Assembly (NCBI RefSeq): GCF_040183065.1
Contig: NC_091117.1
Location: forward strand, 99,761,001-99,825,000
Direction of reading: 5' to 3'
Source: Periplaneta americana
Taxonomy: Eukaryota > Arthropoda > Insecta > Blattodea > Blattidae
Length of the DNA stretch: 64,000 bases
The position numbers and the translations under genes are program-made. The notes beneath the pieces are model-generated. The model was not told the DNA's origin. It did not search any database and was given only the letters and a program-made list of their open reading frames with translations. Positions 55,036 through 64,000 of the stretch are shown here, piece by piece. Each line of letters begins with the position of its first letter. The stretch's first letter is position 1.

Positions 55036-55506
55036 CTATTCTACAGCATTCCCTTCAAAATAGTTGCCTTCCGCAACAACACACTTTTGCCAACGCGTGT
55101 AGAGTTCCTGGAAGCAGGCCTGGAAGCCATTTTGTGAAACCCGTCTTAGTGCTCTCGTCGCGTTTGCGATAACCTCTTCAGCATTGAATCTCCGTCCTTT
55201 CAGATGACTTTTCAGACGGGGAAACAGAAAGTAATCAGGTGGTGAGAGATCAGGAGAGTATGGTGAGTGATCCAAAGCAGTTATGTTGTGCCTGGCAAGA
55301 AAATTCTTTACAATAATTGCGCGATGAGCAGGTGCATTGTCATGCATAAGGAACCAGTTGTTTTCTACCCACTTTTCTGGACGTTTCCTTCTCACTGCGT
55401 CCCAGAGGCGACGGAGGGTTTCTACGTACAATTCTTTCGTTACAGTACGACCTTCTGGAATGAACTCATGGTGCATGAGACCCTGAGAGTCGAAGAAAAC
55501 TTCCAA
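55036..55506 (-). pseudogene. mariner transposase C-terminal half
   Basis: EVFFDSQGLMHHEFIPEGRT, then WFLMHDNAPAHRAIIVKNF (second catalytic Asp) and LDHSPYSPDLSPPDYFLFPR (third Asp, DD34D type), then LKSHLKGRRFNAEEVI to the end ...NYFEGNAVE. Upstream of the SINE the frame resumes at 55680-55790 (YDPVPKRQSSEWKS), but where the first catalytic Asp is expected the DNA reads a stop. Non-functional. Confidence 0.85.
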
Positions 55507-55517
55507 AATAACTTTGC

Positions 55518-55671
55518 TTTAAGTGTGCTTAAATGCGACAGGCTCATGTCAGTAGATTTACTGGCATATGAAAGAACTCCTGCGTGACAAAATTCCGGCA
55601 CATCCGGCACATCCGGCGATGCTGATATAACCTCTGCAGTTGCGAGCGTCGTTAAATAAAACATAACATTT
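55518..55671 (+). mobile_element. SINE 3' end inserted in the mariner transposase
   Basis: Flanked by the 13-bp direct repeat AAAATAACTTTGC (55505-55517 and 55672-55684), which is a target-site duplication of transposase sequence. The insert ends GTCGTTAAATAAAACATAAC, a SINE tail type; contains CCGGCACATCCGGCACATCC. 5'-truncated. Confidence 0.85.
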
Positions 55672-56313
55672 AAAATAACTTTGCCTTTGGAAGTGTCCCT
55701 AGGAAATTTTTGCTTCCGAGGAGATGTTTTCGATTTCCACTCAGATGACTGTCGTTTAGGGACTGGGTCGTACAAGTAGCACCAGTTTCATTTTGTTTAA
55801 GAAATCACCATCTTCATCAGCCATACTGATCATGTCCCCAGCAAAACACAGAACTTGATGTTTGTACTTTGCTCTGTGGACATAATTACAAAATGCGACG
55901 AACAAACAAAACACTATGATAAACAAATGCCTACAACTCAAAACCAATAATTGCCATTATCAACAAACTTTAAGGAAATGACATCATGAATGTTACCAAC
56001 AAAACAAATGTATAATATCCCTTGTTGTATATTAATACGAAAAATGGTAGTAAAATTCCGGGAACTTTTTGAACCTAGTAGTATATTATTTTCATAAAGT
56101 ATATATTATATTTTATAAACTCACCTTCCTGGATCTTTCGGAAGAAGGATAACTCTAACCTCATTTTCTTAGAATTTATAGTGCTACAAACGTCTCCTTG
56201 TCCCATATTATTATTGGCATTATTGTATTTCAGCCATTTACAGTTATTACAACTGATAACGAACATTTCACAGTTTACACAACTTTTCACAACAATGCGA
56301 AATACGGCACGGT

Positions 56314-57608
56314 CAATGCCTTTTCGATCTAGACCAGGCCGTAATATATGTTCGGGTTTTGTATTTCAGTGTATGGAGCTCAGTGAATTATTATATTATA
56401 ACTTTATTGCATATCATAGCTAAGTTTTATTTAGTGTAATGTGTCCATAAGTTCCCTTTACTTTTTGTTGCATAATAGCCTATGTGGAAGAAATAATTAC
56501 AAAACTGTGTTATTTTAATGTGAAGAGAATTTTACATGTTAACATAATGTTTTCGCATAAACATTTTAAGTTTAGAATGGAAGCTATTTTGAGGTTTAAT
56601 AAAAAAGAATTTATATTGTAATTTAATATAGCACATCTACCTTCCTTAATAAAGACAGAAAATTTATCATACCACTCCTATGAAATTAGTATACGTACGA
56701 TTGTTACTTCGTCTCTTAGGTAGTAGATAAATACAATAATTCAATACTCAATTGTAGTATTAAAATACAGAAAAATTGAATGTGCTGAGTATCATACATG
56801 ACATTATGCTTAATTATAATGTATAATTGCGAATTTAGGAATATAAGATTTAGTAAACATAACCTATAATATTTCCATATGAATGGCAGGGCATTGGAGA
56901 CCACTAAAATTAGACAGAAAGGGGCAATGGGACAGTAAACATAACCTATAATTTCAACATATCTAAATATCCGCGTCCACACCTGTGGAGTAACGGTTAG
57001 CACGTCTGGCCGCGAAACCAGGTGGCCCGGGTTCGATTCCCGGTCGGGGCAAGTTACCTGGTTGAGGTTTTTCCCGGGGTTTTCCCTCAACCCAATATGA
57101 GCAAATGCTGGGTAACTTTCGGTGTTGGACCCTGGAATCATTCCACCGGCATTACCACCTTCATCTCATTCAGACGCTAAATAACCTAAGCTGTTGATAA
57201 AGCATCGTAAAATAACCTACTAAAATAATAAAAAAATAAATAAATATCCGTGCGGTGCAACTGAAAATTATTGAATCGTGCATAAATGAATGTACAAGAA
57301 TTTCGCAATATTTAATCGAAATAAAGGCAAGTATTACACATACGAATAACGTAATTTTCACACCAAAAATAATATTTCATCTTAACTCGCAAGTGATTTA
57401 TGTCTGAAGTGTCTCCTAATCATTGTTTTAAATTTTATTAATGCAATTACACTACATTTTAGATAAATATATGTTACTCTTTATGCTTTCCAACTAATTT
57501 ATATGGTTGAAACGTCGCCCTTCGTGATCAGGTTAAGCCAGTTACATGATCTGCCCAAAGAGCTTGTTGGGTCTGCCTTACGGCCTGTATTAGATCACGA
57601 TGGCAGTG
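56314..57608 (+). mobile_element. Second copy of the 639-2499 TIR element, with nested SINE
   Basis: Left end CAATGCCTTTTCGATCTAGA, then CCAGGCCGTAAT; right end TTACGGCCTGTATTAGATCA, then CGATGGCAGTG. Internal blocks (CATGTTAACATAA, GGAAGCTATTTTGAG, CCTTCCTTA) run collinear with 655-2490 but with deletions. Still no transposase. Confidence 0.75.
56974..57240 (+). mobile_element. Full-length tRNA-headed SINE with 10-bp target duplication
   Basis: Direct repeat TAAATATCCG at 56964-56973 and 57241-57250. Head: GTGGAGTAACGGTTAGCACG (A-box region) and GGGTTCGATTCCC (B-box). Body: CCTGGTTGAGGTTTTTCCC ... GGTAACTTTCGGTGTTGGAC ... TTCAGACGCTAAATAACC, then an A/T-rich tail. A reverse fragment is at 62790-62975. 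Confidence 0.9.
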
Positions 57609-57717
57609 ACACAGTCTATTGTTTCTAGTACTCACAGAGCTCCAAGCGTCTAGCAACTATCGCGAGATTTGCAAAAAATCATCCTAAGCTTCGCAACTGT
57701 ATATACTAAACTGTGAT
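57609..57717 (+). mobile_element. Partial CACTG-ended repeat
   Basis: CACAGTCTATTGTTTCTAGT near the left and AAGCTTCGCAACTGTATATA, then CTAAACTGTG at the right; internal GCAACTATCGC block. Truncated relative of 57943-58125. Confidence 0.55.
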
Positions 57718-57828
57718 ATGTCTTTACAGCTAAAATCATATGGTGCTGTAAAGAGAAATTATGACGAAACCTGTGACATTTGTATAATAATGTTTTTTTT
57801 TCTGACCAGTAAAGATTATTATTAATTA

Positions 57829-57861
57829 TCATCATTATCATCATCATCATCATCATCATGA
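57829..57861 (+). repeat. (ATC)n microsatellite
   Basis: TCATCATTATCATCATCATC run; the poly-Met ORF is an artefact. Confidence 0.9.
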
Positions 57862-57942
57862 GTTGGTGTGTTCGAAACGGTCAAAAGGAGGAAGTTTCTA
57901 GAAATTTGATACTCCGATAACATGCATGAAATCTAATGTAAC

Positions 57943-58125
57943 CACTGTCTAGTATATACAGTCGCGAAGCTCAATACGTAGTAAATATGCAAACATTAGG
58001 TAGTTTCTCACCACTAGGATCGCTAATATCGCCTCATTACAAGCAATGCAAAATAATACCGTCACAGTCTATTGTTTCTAGCACCCTCAAAACTCAAGCT
58101 TCGTGACTGTATATAGTAGACTGTG
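57943..58125 (+). mobile_element. 183-bp MITE with CACTG ends and 7-bp target duplication
   Basis: CACTGTCTAGTATATACAGT, CGCGAAGCT at left; AGCTTCGTGACTGTATATAG, TAGACTGTG at right. ATGTAAC is repeated exactly at 57936-57942 and 58126-58132. It is the simple form of the family carrying cassettes at 2681-3772. Confidence 0.85.
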
Positions 58126-58770
58126 ATGTAACTGTATAAAAAAAATCTAACACGGGATGTCCGATCAAAATATACTACCAGTACGGTATATGGCTACCAC
58201 ATAATTAGGCGGCCTAAGCCAATTGAACTCTGAAATTTGCCATTTAATTTCATGTTGCGTTTGAAACTTGTTAGTTCTGTACTAAGTACTTACTAGAAGT
58301 TTATTATTTATAAATTAAGAACTTTCCTCTGTGATTAAAGTTTAGGGAGTAATTAGCGTATACGTGAAATTTTATGGAGCGTTTATGCAATGTATGCAGG
58401 TAGTTCAGAACCAAGAAACTTCCCATTATCGTACAAAGGTGCTAGTTGTGAAATAGCACGAAATAAATCCTCGTGTAACAGTGGCGGCTCTAACACATAC
58501 AAGAGTTGTCTTAATGGGCGCCATGTGAGAAAGGGACAAAATGACGAGGGAACGCAAAGATTTTGCTACTTATACTTGTTTCCAAAAAACTAATATGTCT
58601 TCTTAAATTACTTCAAATACCAGTACTACGGTACACAAAAGATTAAGGAGGGAAAAATATAGTTACCATTTTTTTAAAACAGATGTAATTAGGCCTTTTC
58701 CAAACAAATCAAAGCTATCTCTCAGATGTTGTCAGTTCTGTGTTTTATAGTCCATTGTTGCGTGGGGGCA
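58126..58770. other. No gene recognised; contains a hAT-like CAGTGGCGGCTC motif
   Basis: CAGTGGCGGCTCTAACAC at 58481 resembles hAT termini, but no partner was found in range. Confidence 0.45.
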
Positions 58771-58844
58771 CATAGGCGCCGACTTTTGGAGTGTTCTGCT
58801 TTGCCGAGCACCTCCAATATTATTTATATATAGACATTCCAGTT

Positions 58845-59220
58845 CCCACAACAGCTATTATTTCCTGAAGATTTGTATCATAAAGAGCTTTACGAAGTTG
58901 TTGACAGTATTGTGAACTGTTTGGATGATCACACTGACACTTTTACTGCAGATTTTCTTGTTAAGATCGAGAATTTTCTAATTGGTGGTTTGAATGACGG
59001 TGATAAGGAACTGTAAGGAATTCTTTAATTTTACGGAGATGATTTGTACAAGGAGAGGCTACTTTTACAGAGGGAAATGTTATTAGATATTGTAAGGTCA
59101 AAACTGCACCACATCACAGATTTTCAGACTGTTTTTGATCTCCTTCGGAAAGAAGCTTTTCTTCGTGACATGCTACCAGAGCTTGTTAAGTTTATGAGAC
59201 TAGTGGCTGGTTTTTCCAAG
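58845..59220 (+). pseudogene. hAT transposase, internal part
   Basis: FPEDLYHKELYEVVDSIVNC, LDDHTDTFTADFLVKIENFL, then after a stop DDLYKERLLLQREMLLDIVR, DFQTVFDLLRKEAFLRDMLP, ELVKFMRLVAG. The helical, Leu-rich layout is the linker preceding the C-terminal dimerisation domain. Its frame resumes after the nested MITE at 59900. Catalytic N-terminal part missing. Confidence 0.55.
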
Positions 59221-59234
59221 TATTGTTAGAAAAT

Positions 59235-59894
59235 TTAACGACTGTTAAACTCTAAACAGTTTGTTAATTAATAAAATTGTATGTTTTCAACACCAGTTTG
59301 GTTTAACAGATTGTTAACAGTTTGTTAATTTTAAATGTAGGATTTCAGGCAGTTAACTCGTTTAACAGTTAGTTAAATATGGCCGATGTCTCCACAGCTG
59401 TTCGAACAGAAGTTGCGAAATTAATATTTTGTGTCTCTCTGTAGGGAATGTTTAGCATATGACTGGTAATATAACATTTAAAAAATAGTTTGGACTGTTT
59501 AAATATATCAGTGTTATTTTATTTCTTTCGTATTTCGTATCCATAATAGCAATGAGGAAATATAACCTTACTTTGTAATTATTATTCAACACGTCACCTA
59601 CAACTTTCATTTGTCAACTGTTTGTTTATGGAGCGTGGCCTACTATAACAGGTTGTCATTTTATGCAAGTTTAAGGACTCATTCTATAATATAGAATTTA
59701 AAGATTAATTTTAGCCAATCAAAAATTGTCTTAAATGTGTAGAATCATTACCAACTGCTGTTGAGTAGTTACAATAATGCTAACAGACGTTATAGTTAAG
59801 TGTTGGTTTTCTTAAACAAAATTATGTTGAAAAAATGGAAAATACATTAACAAAGCGTTAAAAATAAACAGACTGTTAATTTAACATTCGTTAA
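59235..59894. mobile_element. MITE with TTAACGA ends inside the hAT gene
   Basis: Left TTAACGACTGTTAAACTCTA, right ...TTTAACATTCGTTAA. The outer TTAA could itself be the target duplication. Many internal copies of TTAAC/GTTAA (TGTTAACAGTTTGTTAA, CAGTTAACTCGTTTAAC) make it a dense array of short palindromes. Exactly splits the coding remnants on either side. Confidence 0.6.
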
Positions 59895-59899
59895 GCAAA

Positions 59900-60142
59900 A
59901 TGAAACATTACTTGGACAAACTGGTCATAGGTCTTACAATACCAGTGTCTACCTCTATTGCTGAGCGATCATTCTCCTTTCTCCATAGACTTAAATCCTC
60001 CACTAGGTCTATCATGAGTCAACAGCCAATAAATGATGTAACTATCATTCATTCTCACAGAGAAGCTTTGCATTTAGATTTGGATGAAATAGAAAATGAG
60101 TTCATCACTAGAAATGAAATTCGAGGCAGACATCTGCTTTGA
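59900..60142 (+). pseudogene. hAT C-terminal dimerisation domain
   Basis: MKHYLDKLVIGLTIPVSTSI, AERSFSFLHRLKSSTRSIMS, then ALHLDLDEIENEF to RGRHLL. IPVSTSIAERSFSFLHRLKS is the classic hAT dimerisation signature (P-x-S-x-A-x-x-E-R-x-F-S). Belongs to a different hAT subgroup from 25093-27210. Confidence 0.8.
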
Positions 60143-60290
60143 AAACGTAATTCGCCGAAGGGGCACCCTTCTACGGCACAACCTATTAAGATTTTATTAA
60201 TCCTCATGAAAAATGGTAGTGTTGTTAATAATGAAATAATTATTGATTAAACAGACCATGAACAGAGTGTTTATGTTTACCAATTAATAA

Positions 60291-62144
60291 ACCGCGGGAG
60301 TGCGGGCCCTTTACCGTCAAGTTAAGTATGACTGTAGTGTTCCGTGGCGAGTGTACTGAACTCTCAGGTAAGCAACTCACTGTGCGTGCTTCAGACGTAC
60401 AGTCTTGAGTATATGAATTGCATACATACAATAATCATATATTTCGTACTTACCTAATTGATGCGATATCGACGGAATCTTTTTCTTTACAATAAGGAAT
60501 TACAATGTACAACTATGTACATACGTAGATTGTCAAAGGATAAACTTCAGCGTTTATCAGAATATGTTTTTACTGCGAAAAGCTTCTTTCGACATCGCAT
60601 GAGTTTAATGGAGCGTACGTGAAAAGGTTTACATTTTCATTTAAGTTTTTGTCCTGATTTTCCACCAAACTGTTCAACACTGCATAGCCATTATTTTTTT
60701 TATTACACTACCTAATTTTTCATTTACTTTATCAGGATACATTTCTTGGGGTATCTTGTTAATTGGTTCCGATAATTTCTCAATGAATTTAAACACCCGG
60801 ACATTTGTAGACCAGACGTTTCCAGTTGAGTTATAACTTGTGGCAAGTTTTCGTAATTGGTCTTTATGAATTGTAGATTTTGCTGCATATTTTCTGAAAT
60901 CAGGGATTTTGCTGTTGTAATGGCAGCTGAATCTTCGCCATCTATGAATAACTAGTTTGAATTTATTGTAATGTTCTGCGAAATATAAGGCATCGCCATC
61001 TAATGTATGAATAACTAGTTTGAATTTATTTTAATGTTCTGCGAAATGTAAGGCAACTTCAAACCAGGTGCCCCATCTTGTAACTACGGATTAAGGTGGA
61101 AGGGGAGATCTGGTGCAATTTCTCGAAATTTTAATATTCTTGAAGGGGCTTTGAGAATTTTTTTTTTCACATACGCTATAAAACAGTCCACATCGCTATA
61201 TAAAGCACGAATAGCTTCAGCAACTCTATGCAGTTCGTGCACCAGACAAGTTAAATGCACCATGTTGGAATACCGCTCTTAAGTTGTTTTGCTGCCTTAA
61301 TAATATATGGAGCGCCATCAGTAACGAAAATAAGTACATTATCATATTTAATCCTTTCCGTCTATAAAAGGCGCATAGCCTTATGAAAAATTGGACAATA
61401 GTTGCATGGTTTACCTTTTCCAATTTCTCTGCAGTTAGCACAATTTTTTTTCCCTGCACAGTTCTCGAAAAATATACTTTGCCACATATCTACCACTTAC
61501 GTCTGTAGATTCATCAACTGAAACCCATATATTTTCTGATCGTCCATGCTTTCTCGAATTTTGGCAATCGTATTCTGGTACGAAATTGGTAAATATTCTT
61601 TATGTATTGTTGCTTCTCCTGGAATATGTTGAGTTGTGTATTTTACCAGAAATGATCTAAAGTGGGGATTGTCCAAAGTTCTGAATGGAATGTTTGTGTG
61701 TACCAACATGTCACATAAGTCTATATTGAATTGTGACCAAATATTTGAACCCAATTTGTTCTTGTTTGCGTTCAACATTTTCCTTGTGTCCTGTACTATT
61801 ACAGTGTTTTTCAGAATAGTACTTCTTAGTTCGTAATAATTTAAAAGTACACACGACACATACAACACTTTTTCCTTCTACAATAGCCTAAATATATCGC
61901 GTCCGAATTGTTCTATTAAATTATTTAGTATTGCACTTCGTGCACGAGTTGTTTTAGGCACTGTAATAGGCTATGTGTCATTTCACACACGCAACTCTTC
62001 AGTATGACAGCTCAACAAACTCTGAATGTTTCGGGTTCGATGCACGGAACAGTACGGCGAAAGGCGAGAGAGAATTACGTCATACTCTATACCCGTCTAC
62101 ATAGTCAACTGCAATCGCCGTATTAGGGCCCGCACTCCCGCGGT
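60291..62144 (-). mobile_element. Nested hAT-like element with GC-rich TIRs
   Basis: ACCGCGGGAGTGCGGGCCCT at the left and its exact inverse at 62125-62144. Flanks TACCAATTAATAA and TACCAATTAACAA (one mismatch in 13) are duplicated directly outside. That is longer than the 8 bp expected for hAT, so the family assignment is tentative or the insertion was unusual. Contains a broken transposase. Confidence 0.7.
60640..61868 (-). pseudogene. hAT-like transposase, multiple frameshifts
   Basis: Minus-strand order: SQFNIDLCDMLVHTNIPFRT, NPHFRSFLVKYTTQHIPGEA, YLPISYQNTIAKIRESMDDQ, an SxDESTD-like stretch (VWVSVDE region, frame-shifted), KIVLTAEKLEKVNHATIVQF, YDNVLIFVTDGAPYIIKAAK, then a conserved TKMGHLV/ALHFAEH stretch and FKFIEKLSEPINKIPQEMYP. 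VTDGAPY carries the second catalytic Asp. Frame breaks near 61497, 61400 and 61270 make it dead. Confidence 0.55.
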
Positions 62145-62276
62145 CTACCAATTAACAATATCGTTTGTTGTAATGGAAGACTTTCAACAGTTTCAACATA
62201 AATTATATTAAACTTGAATGTGGTTTCCCTTTTCTGAGTGAGCACCCCCAATAAATTTTACAAGTCGGTGCCTATG

Positions 62277-62780
62277 CGTGGCCAACAGCAGTTTATAATA
62301 ACAAAACCATGCATTTCTTTAATTTAATTATCTAGAGATAACCTCTATCTTCGAGTAAAAACTTGAGCCTTCAACAAGATGGTAATATTAAAAAACCTTG
62401 GTTCATTAAATACCCTGCAACTAGACAATAAATATCAGTTGTTAGTAAAATTATATTAAGTGTGGCCTTAACTTCGAAGTATCGACATAAAATTGAATTA
62501 TTCTGGTCTCCACTGTGGTGAAAATTGGTGACATTAACTGCCATATCTTACTATAATGTACCAGTAAATTAAGCTTCTGGAAACATGCGACTAAATTGGC
62601 ATATGCTTCAATTTTATCCACTCAAGAATATAAAATCTGTAAAATCCTTAGTAAAATAGGTACAAAATGAAATTATTAAACTCATAAAAGTATCGTCCAC
62701 TAAAAATTATGGACATCAAAATCAAAAATGAAATTATTAAACTCATAAAATTATCATTGTCCACTATAAATACAATTATG
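62277..62780. other. No gene recognised
   Basis: AT-rich. ATGAAATTATTAAACTCATAAAA is repeated at 62667 and 62728 (61-bp spacing), a short tandem duplication. Confidence 0.5.
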
Positions 62781-62789
62781 GGCGTCAAT

Positions 62790-62975
62790 TTTTATTTTAT
62801 TGGGTTATTTTACGACGCTGTATCAACATCTAGGTTATTTAGCATCTGAACGAAATGAAGATGATAATGCCAATGAAATGAGTCCGGGGTCCAGCACCGA
62901 AAGTTACCAGCATTTACTCGTATATGGGTGTCAAAATTCAGACCATCACTGTTGGATAAGACGTCTACAAATAAA
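62790..62975 (-). mobile_element. SINE 3' part, minus strand
   Basis: GGGTTATTTTACGACGCTGT, ATCAACATCTAGGTTATTTAGC, GAATGAGTCCGGGGTCCAGC-type sequence is the reverse of the body and tail of the SINE at 56974. Head missing. Confidence 0.75.
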
Positions 62976-63155
62976 TCACAACAAATTATTGAGTTACCTA
63001 TGTGAAGTTTGAAGTCACATACCGAAGTTGGGCAGTAGTTTCTTCTAACCTTTCTTGTCAAGTTTATCTCGTTGCCCATTCCCACTTGCTTCAGACTATG
63101 GCGACATTTCCCTCCTCAGGGGACACCATCTTAACGTAACACGTAACACTGTCCG

Positions 63156-64000
63156 CAGTGGCGATCTCTCTTAAGGAGCACAGGAGCAGTGCACCATCTC
63201 TTCAAATAACGCATGTTTTTAAATTTATATCAATGAACTGCAGTAGACTATGTGAGCGACATAAATCTTTATTATAATATTATGTAAAAATAACACTGCA
63301 CGTGTACTGATCTTGTTGACGCCTGGGACTTACGTTTACCGCTCGACACTTGCGGCACACTGCTCCATTCGAGCATGCGCAGTAGTACTGTTTCACTGGC
63401 AGGCTTTGGAGCATGGTAGGGAGCCAGTACAGTGTGCGTAGGAGGGGTTAGGAGCACTTTCAGATGTGTTCTCAAGCTCGTTCCGTCATAATGTTACAAT
63501 GAATAGTGTGCAAAATCTTTTAAATGTGCAATTTTCTATAAGACCTTTACACGAAAAGATCAAAATAAACAAGATGAGTAGACCTACACATGAATTAAAA
63601 TTATAAGTGACGAAGAACAGTAATAGAGAAGTGACAAGAAAATTCAACATTCGGACTTACGAAAAATGCAATATGCGGCTGCAACATAAAAGACGCTGTA
63701 TTTTGTTTTCCTAGCCTATTGTTCGACGGCGAACATTTATTGACAAAAATAAGTACGTTTTATGAATTTTATCTATTTTTCTGTTTGAATTTAGGACTTG
63801 CGTAGTAACTACATAATTTTGATTATCGTTCTGCAGATATGATTGATTTGAAGCATATGAATGAAAGAATTAAAAAACACGATTCTTCAGCTGTACACAT
63901 CAACAATAATGTTAAATTAGCAGTGTTGGGTCAAACAAACATACAGACACAATTGGATTCAATTGGATTGTTGAACTTCACAATGATAAAGTTATCAAGA
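63156..64000 (+). mobile_element. Left part of another hAT element, running off the window
   Basis: CAGTGGCGATCTCTCTTAAG at 63156 is a hAT-type terminus; a transposase start of the same family as 25093-27210 follows at 63839. The 8-bp duplication cannot be checked because the right end is outside. Confidence 0.55.
63839..64000 (+). pseudogene. hAT transposase N-terminal fragment, frameshifted
   Basis: MIDLKHMNERIKKHDSSAVH, NNNVKLAVLGQTNIQTQLDS, then a frame change near 63967 and VELHNDKVIKN. It corresponds to HEMSKAHKNPQLELSVLGKY, DIRQQLDTAF...QNEEITKNR of the intact protein. TTCTGCAG just before the ATG could be a splice acceptor. Truncated by the window end. Confidence 0.65.

Larger units (their letters stand above)
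54978..56078 (-). mobile_element. mariner element with perfect 26-bp TIRs and TA target site
   Basis: The left CTAGGTTCAAAAAGTTCCCG, then GAATTT, is exactly inverted at the right end. TA lies outside each (54976-54977 and 56079-56080). The coding region is incomplete: the N-terminal helix-turn-helix part is deleted and a 154-bp SINE splits the rest. Confidence 0.9.
58771..62276 (+). mobile_element. hAT element with two nested insertions
   Basis: Left CATAGGCGCCGACTT, right AAGTCGGTGCCTATG (one mismatch in 15). Flanks TGGGGGCA and CGTGGCCA match at 5 of 8, a weak old duplication. The coding remnants at 58845-59220 and 59900-60142 belong to it; the MITE at 59235-59894 and the element at 60291-62144 are later insertions. 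Confidence 0.65.

Noticed and set aside
58481..58500. hAT terminus CAGTGGCGGCTC as the start of an element
   Set aside because: No matching inverted end or 8-bp duplication could be found.

Overview
The window looks like AT-rich, intergenic, transposon-packed DNA from an insect, most likely a cockroach or close relative (Blattodea). I infer this from long (ATT)n arrays, tRNA-headed SINEs with ACGACGCTGTATCAAC-type tails, and RTE, R2-like, CR1-like and Penelope-like retroelement remnants. Several translated repeats resemble ones I associate with Periplaneta americana; that species call is recall, not a search. I recognise no host housekeeping gene, rRNA, bona fide tRNA, CRISPR array or bacterial or viral gene. 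The one gene-like ORF without a TE signature is a 146-codon intronless ORF at 42682-43122 (-).

Large-scale layout. Two near-identical segmental repeats dominate the first 31 kb. Arm A (1-5925) is the inverted copy of 19040-24963. Segment B (7951-12612) is a direct copy of 26011-30672. The right-hand locus is the parsimonious ancestral order: arm A', then a full-length hAT transposon (25001-28077, with a perfect 8-bp target duplication GGTCCATA and an uninterrupted 705-aa transposase), then the rest of B. The left-hand locus looks like a later duplicate of it in which an inversion broke the hAT gene after codon 396, leaving a C-terminally truncated transposase at 7951-9150. Between the copies lie a Penelope-like foldback with two hammerhead-like ribozyme motifs (6438-7105), a THAP-exon-bearing element (11651-13152), and a CR1-like LINE that keeps ORF1 and the endonuclease but lacks the reverse transcriptase (15830-18310).

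31-50 kb: decayed LINE and DNA-transposon fragments, several small MITEs with good terminal inverted repeats, microsatellites, a 222-bp tandem duplication, and a PIF/Harbinger-like tandem MITE inserted in another transposon's ORF. 50-54 kb: a nested THAP-exon element carrying an interspersed repeat, which itself carries a LINE 3' end. 54-64 kb: an R2-like LINE C-terminus, a mariner split by a SINE with its target duplication, repeat families ending CACTG with 7-bp target duplications, a hAT with another hAT-like element and a MITE nested inside, and the start of a further hAT at the right edge.

Recurring themes: (1) five distinct THAP-like first exons, two of them also present in the duplicated segments, scattered in one window; (2) a GC-rich module built around ATGGCGGC at nine places, often near those exons; (3) tRNA-like cassettes that end in a short hairpin (GAATTTTTCTCC type), have C at anticodon-loop position 33, and are often paired in opposite orientation.
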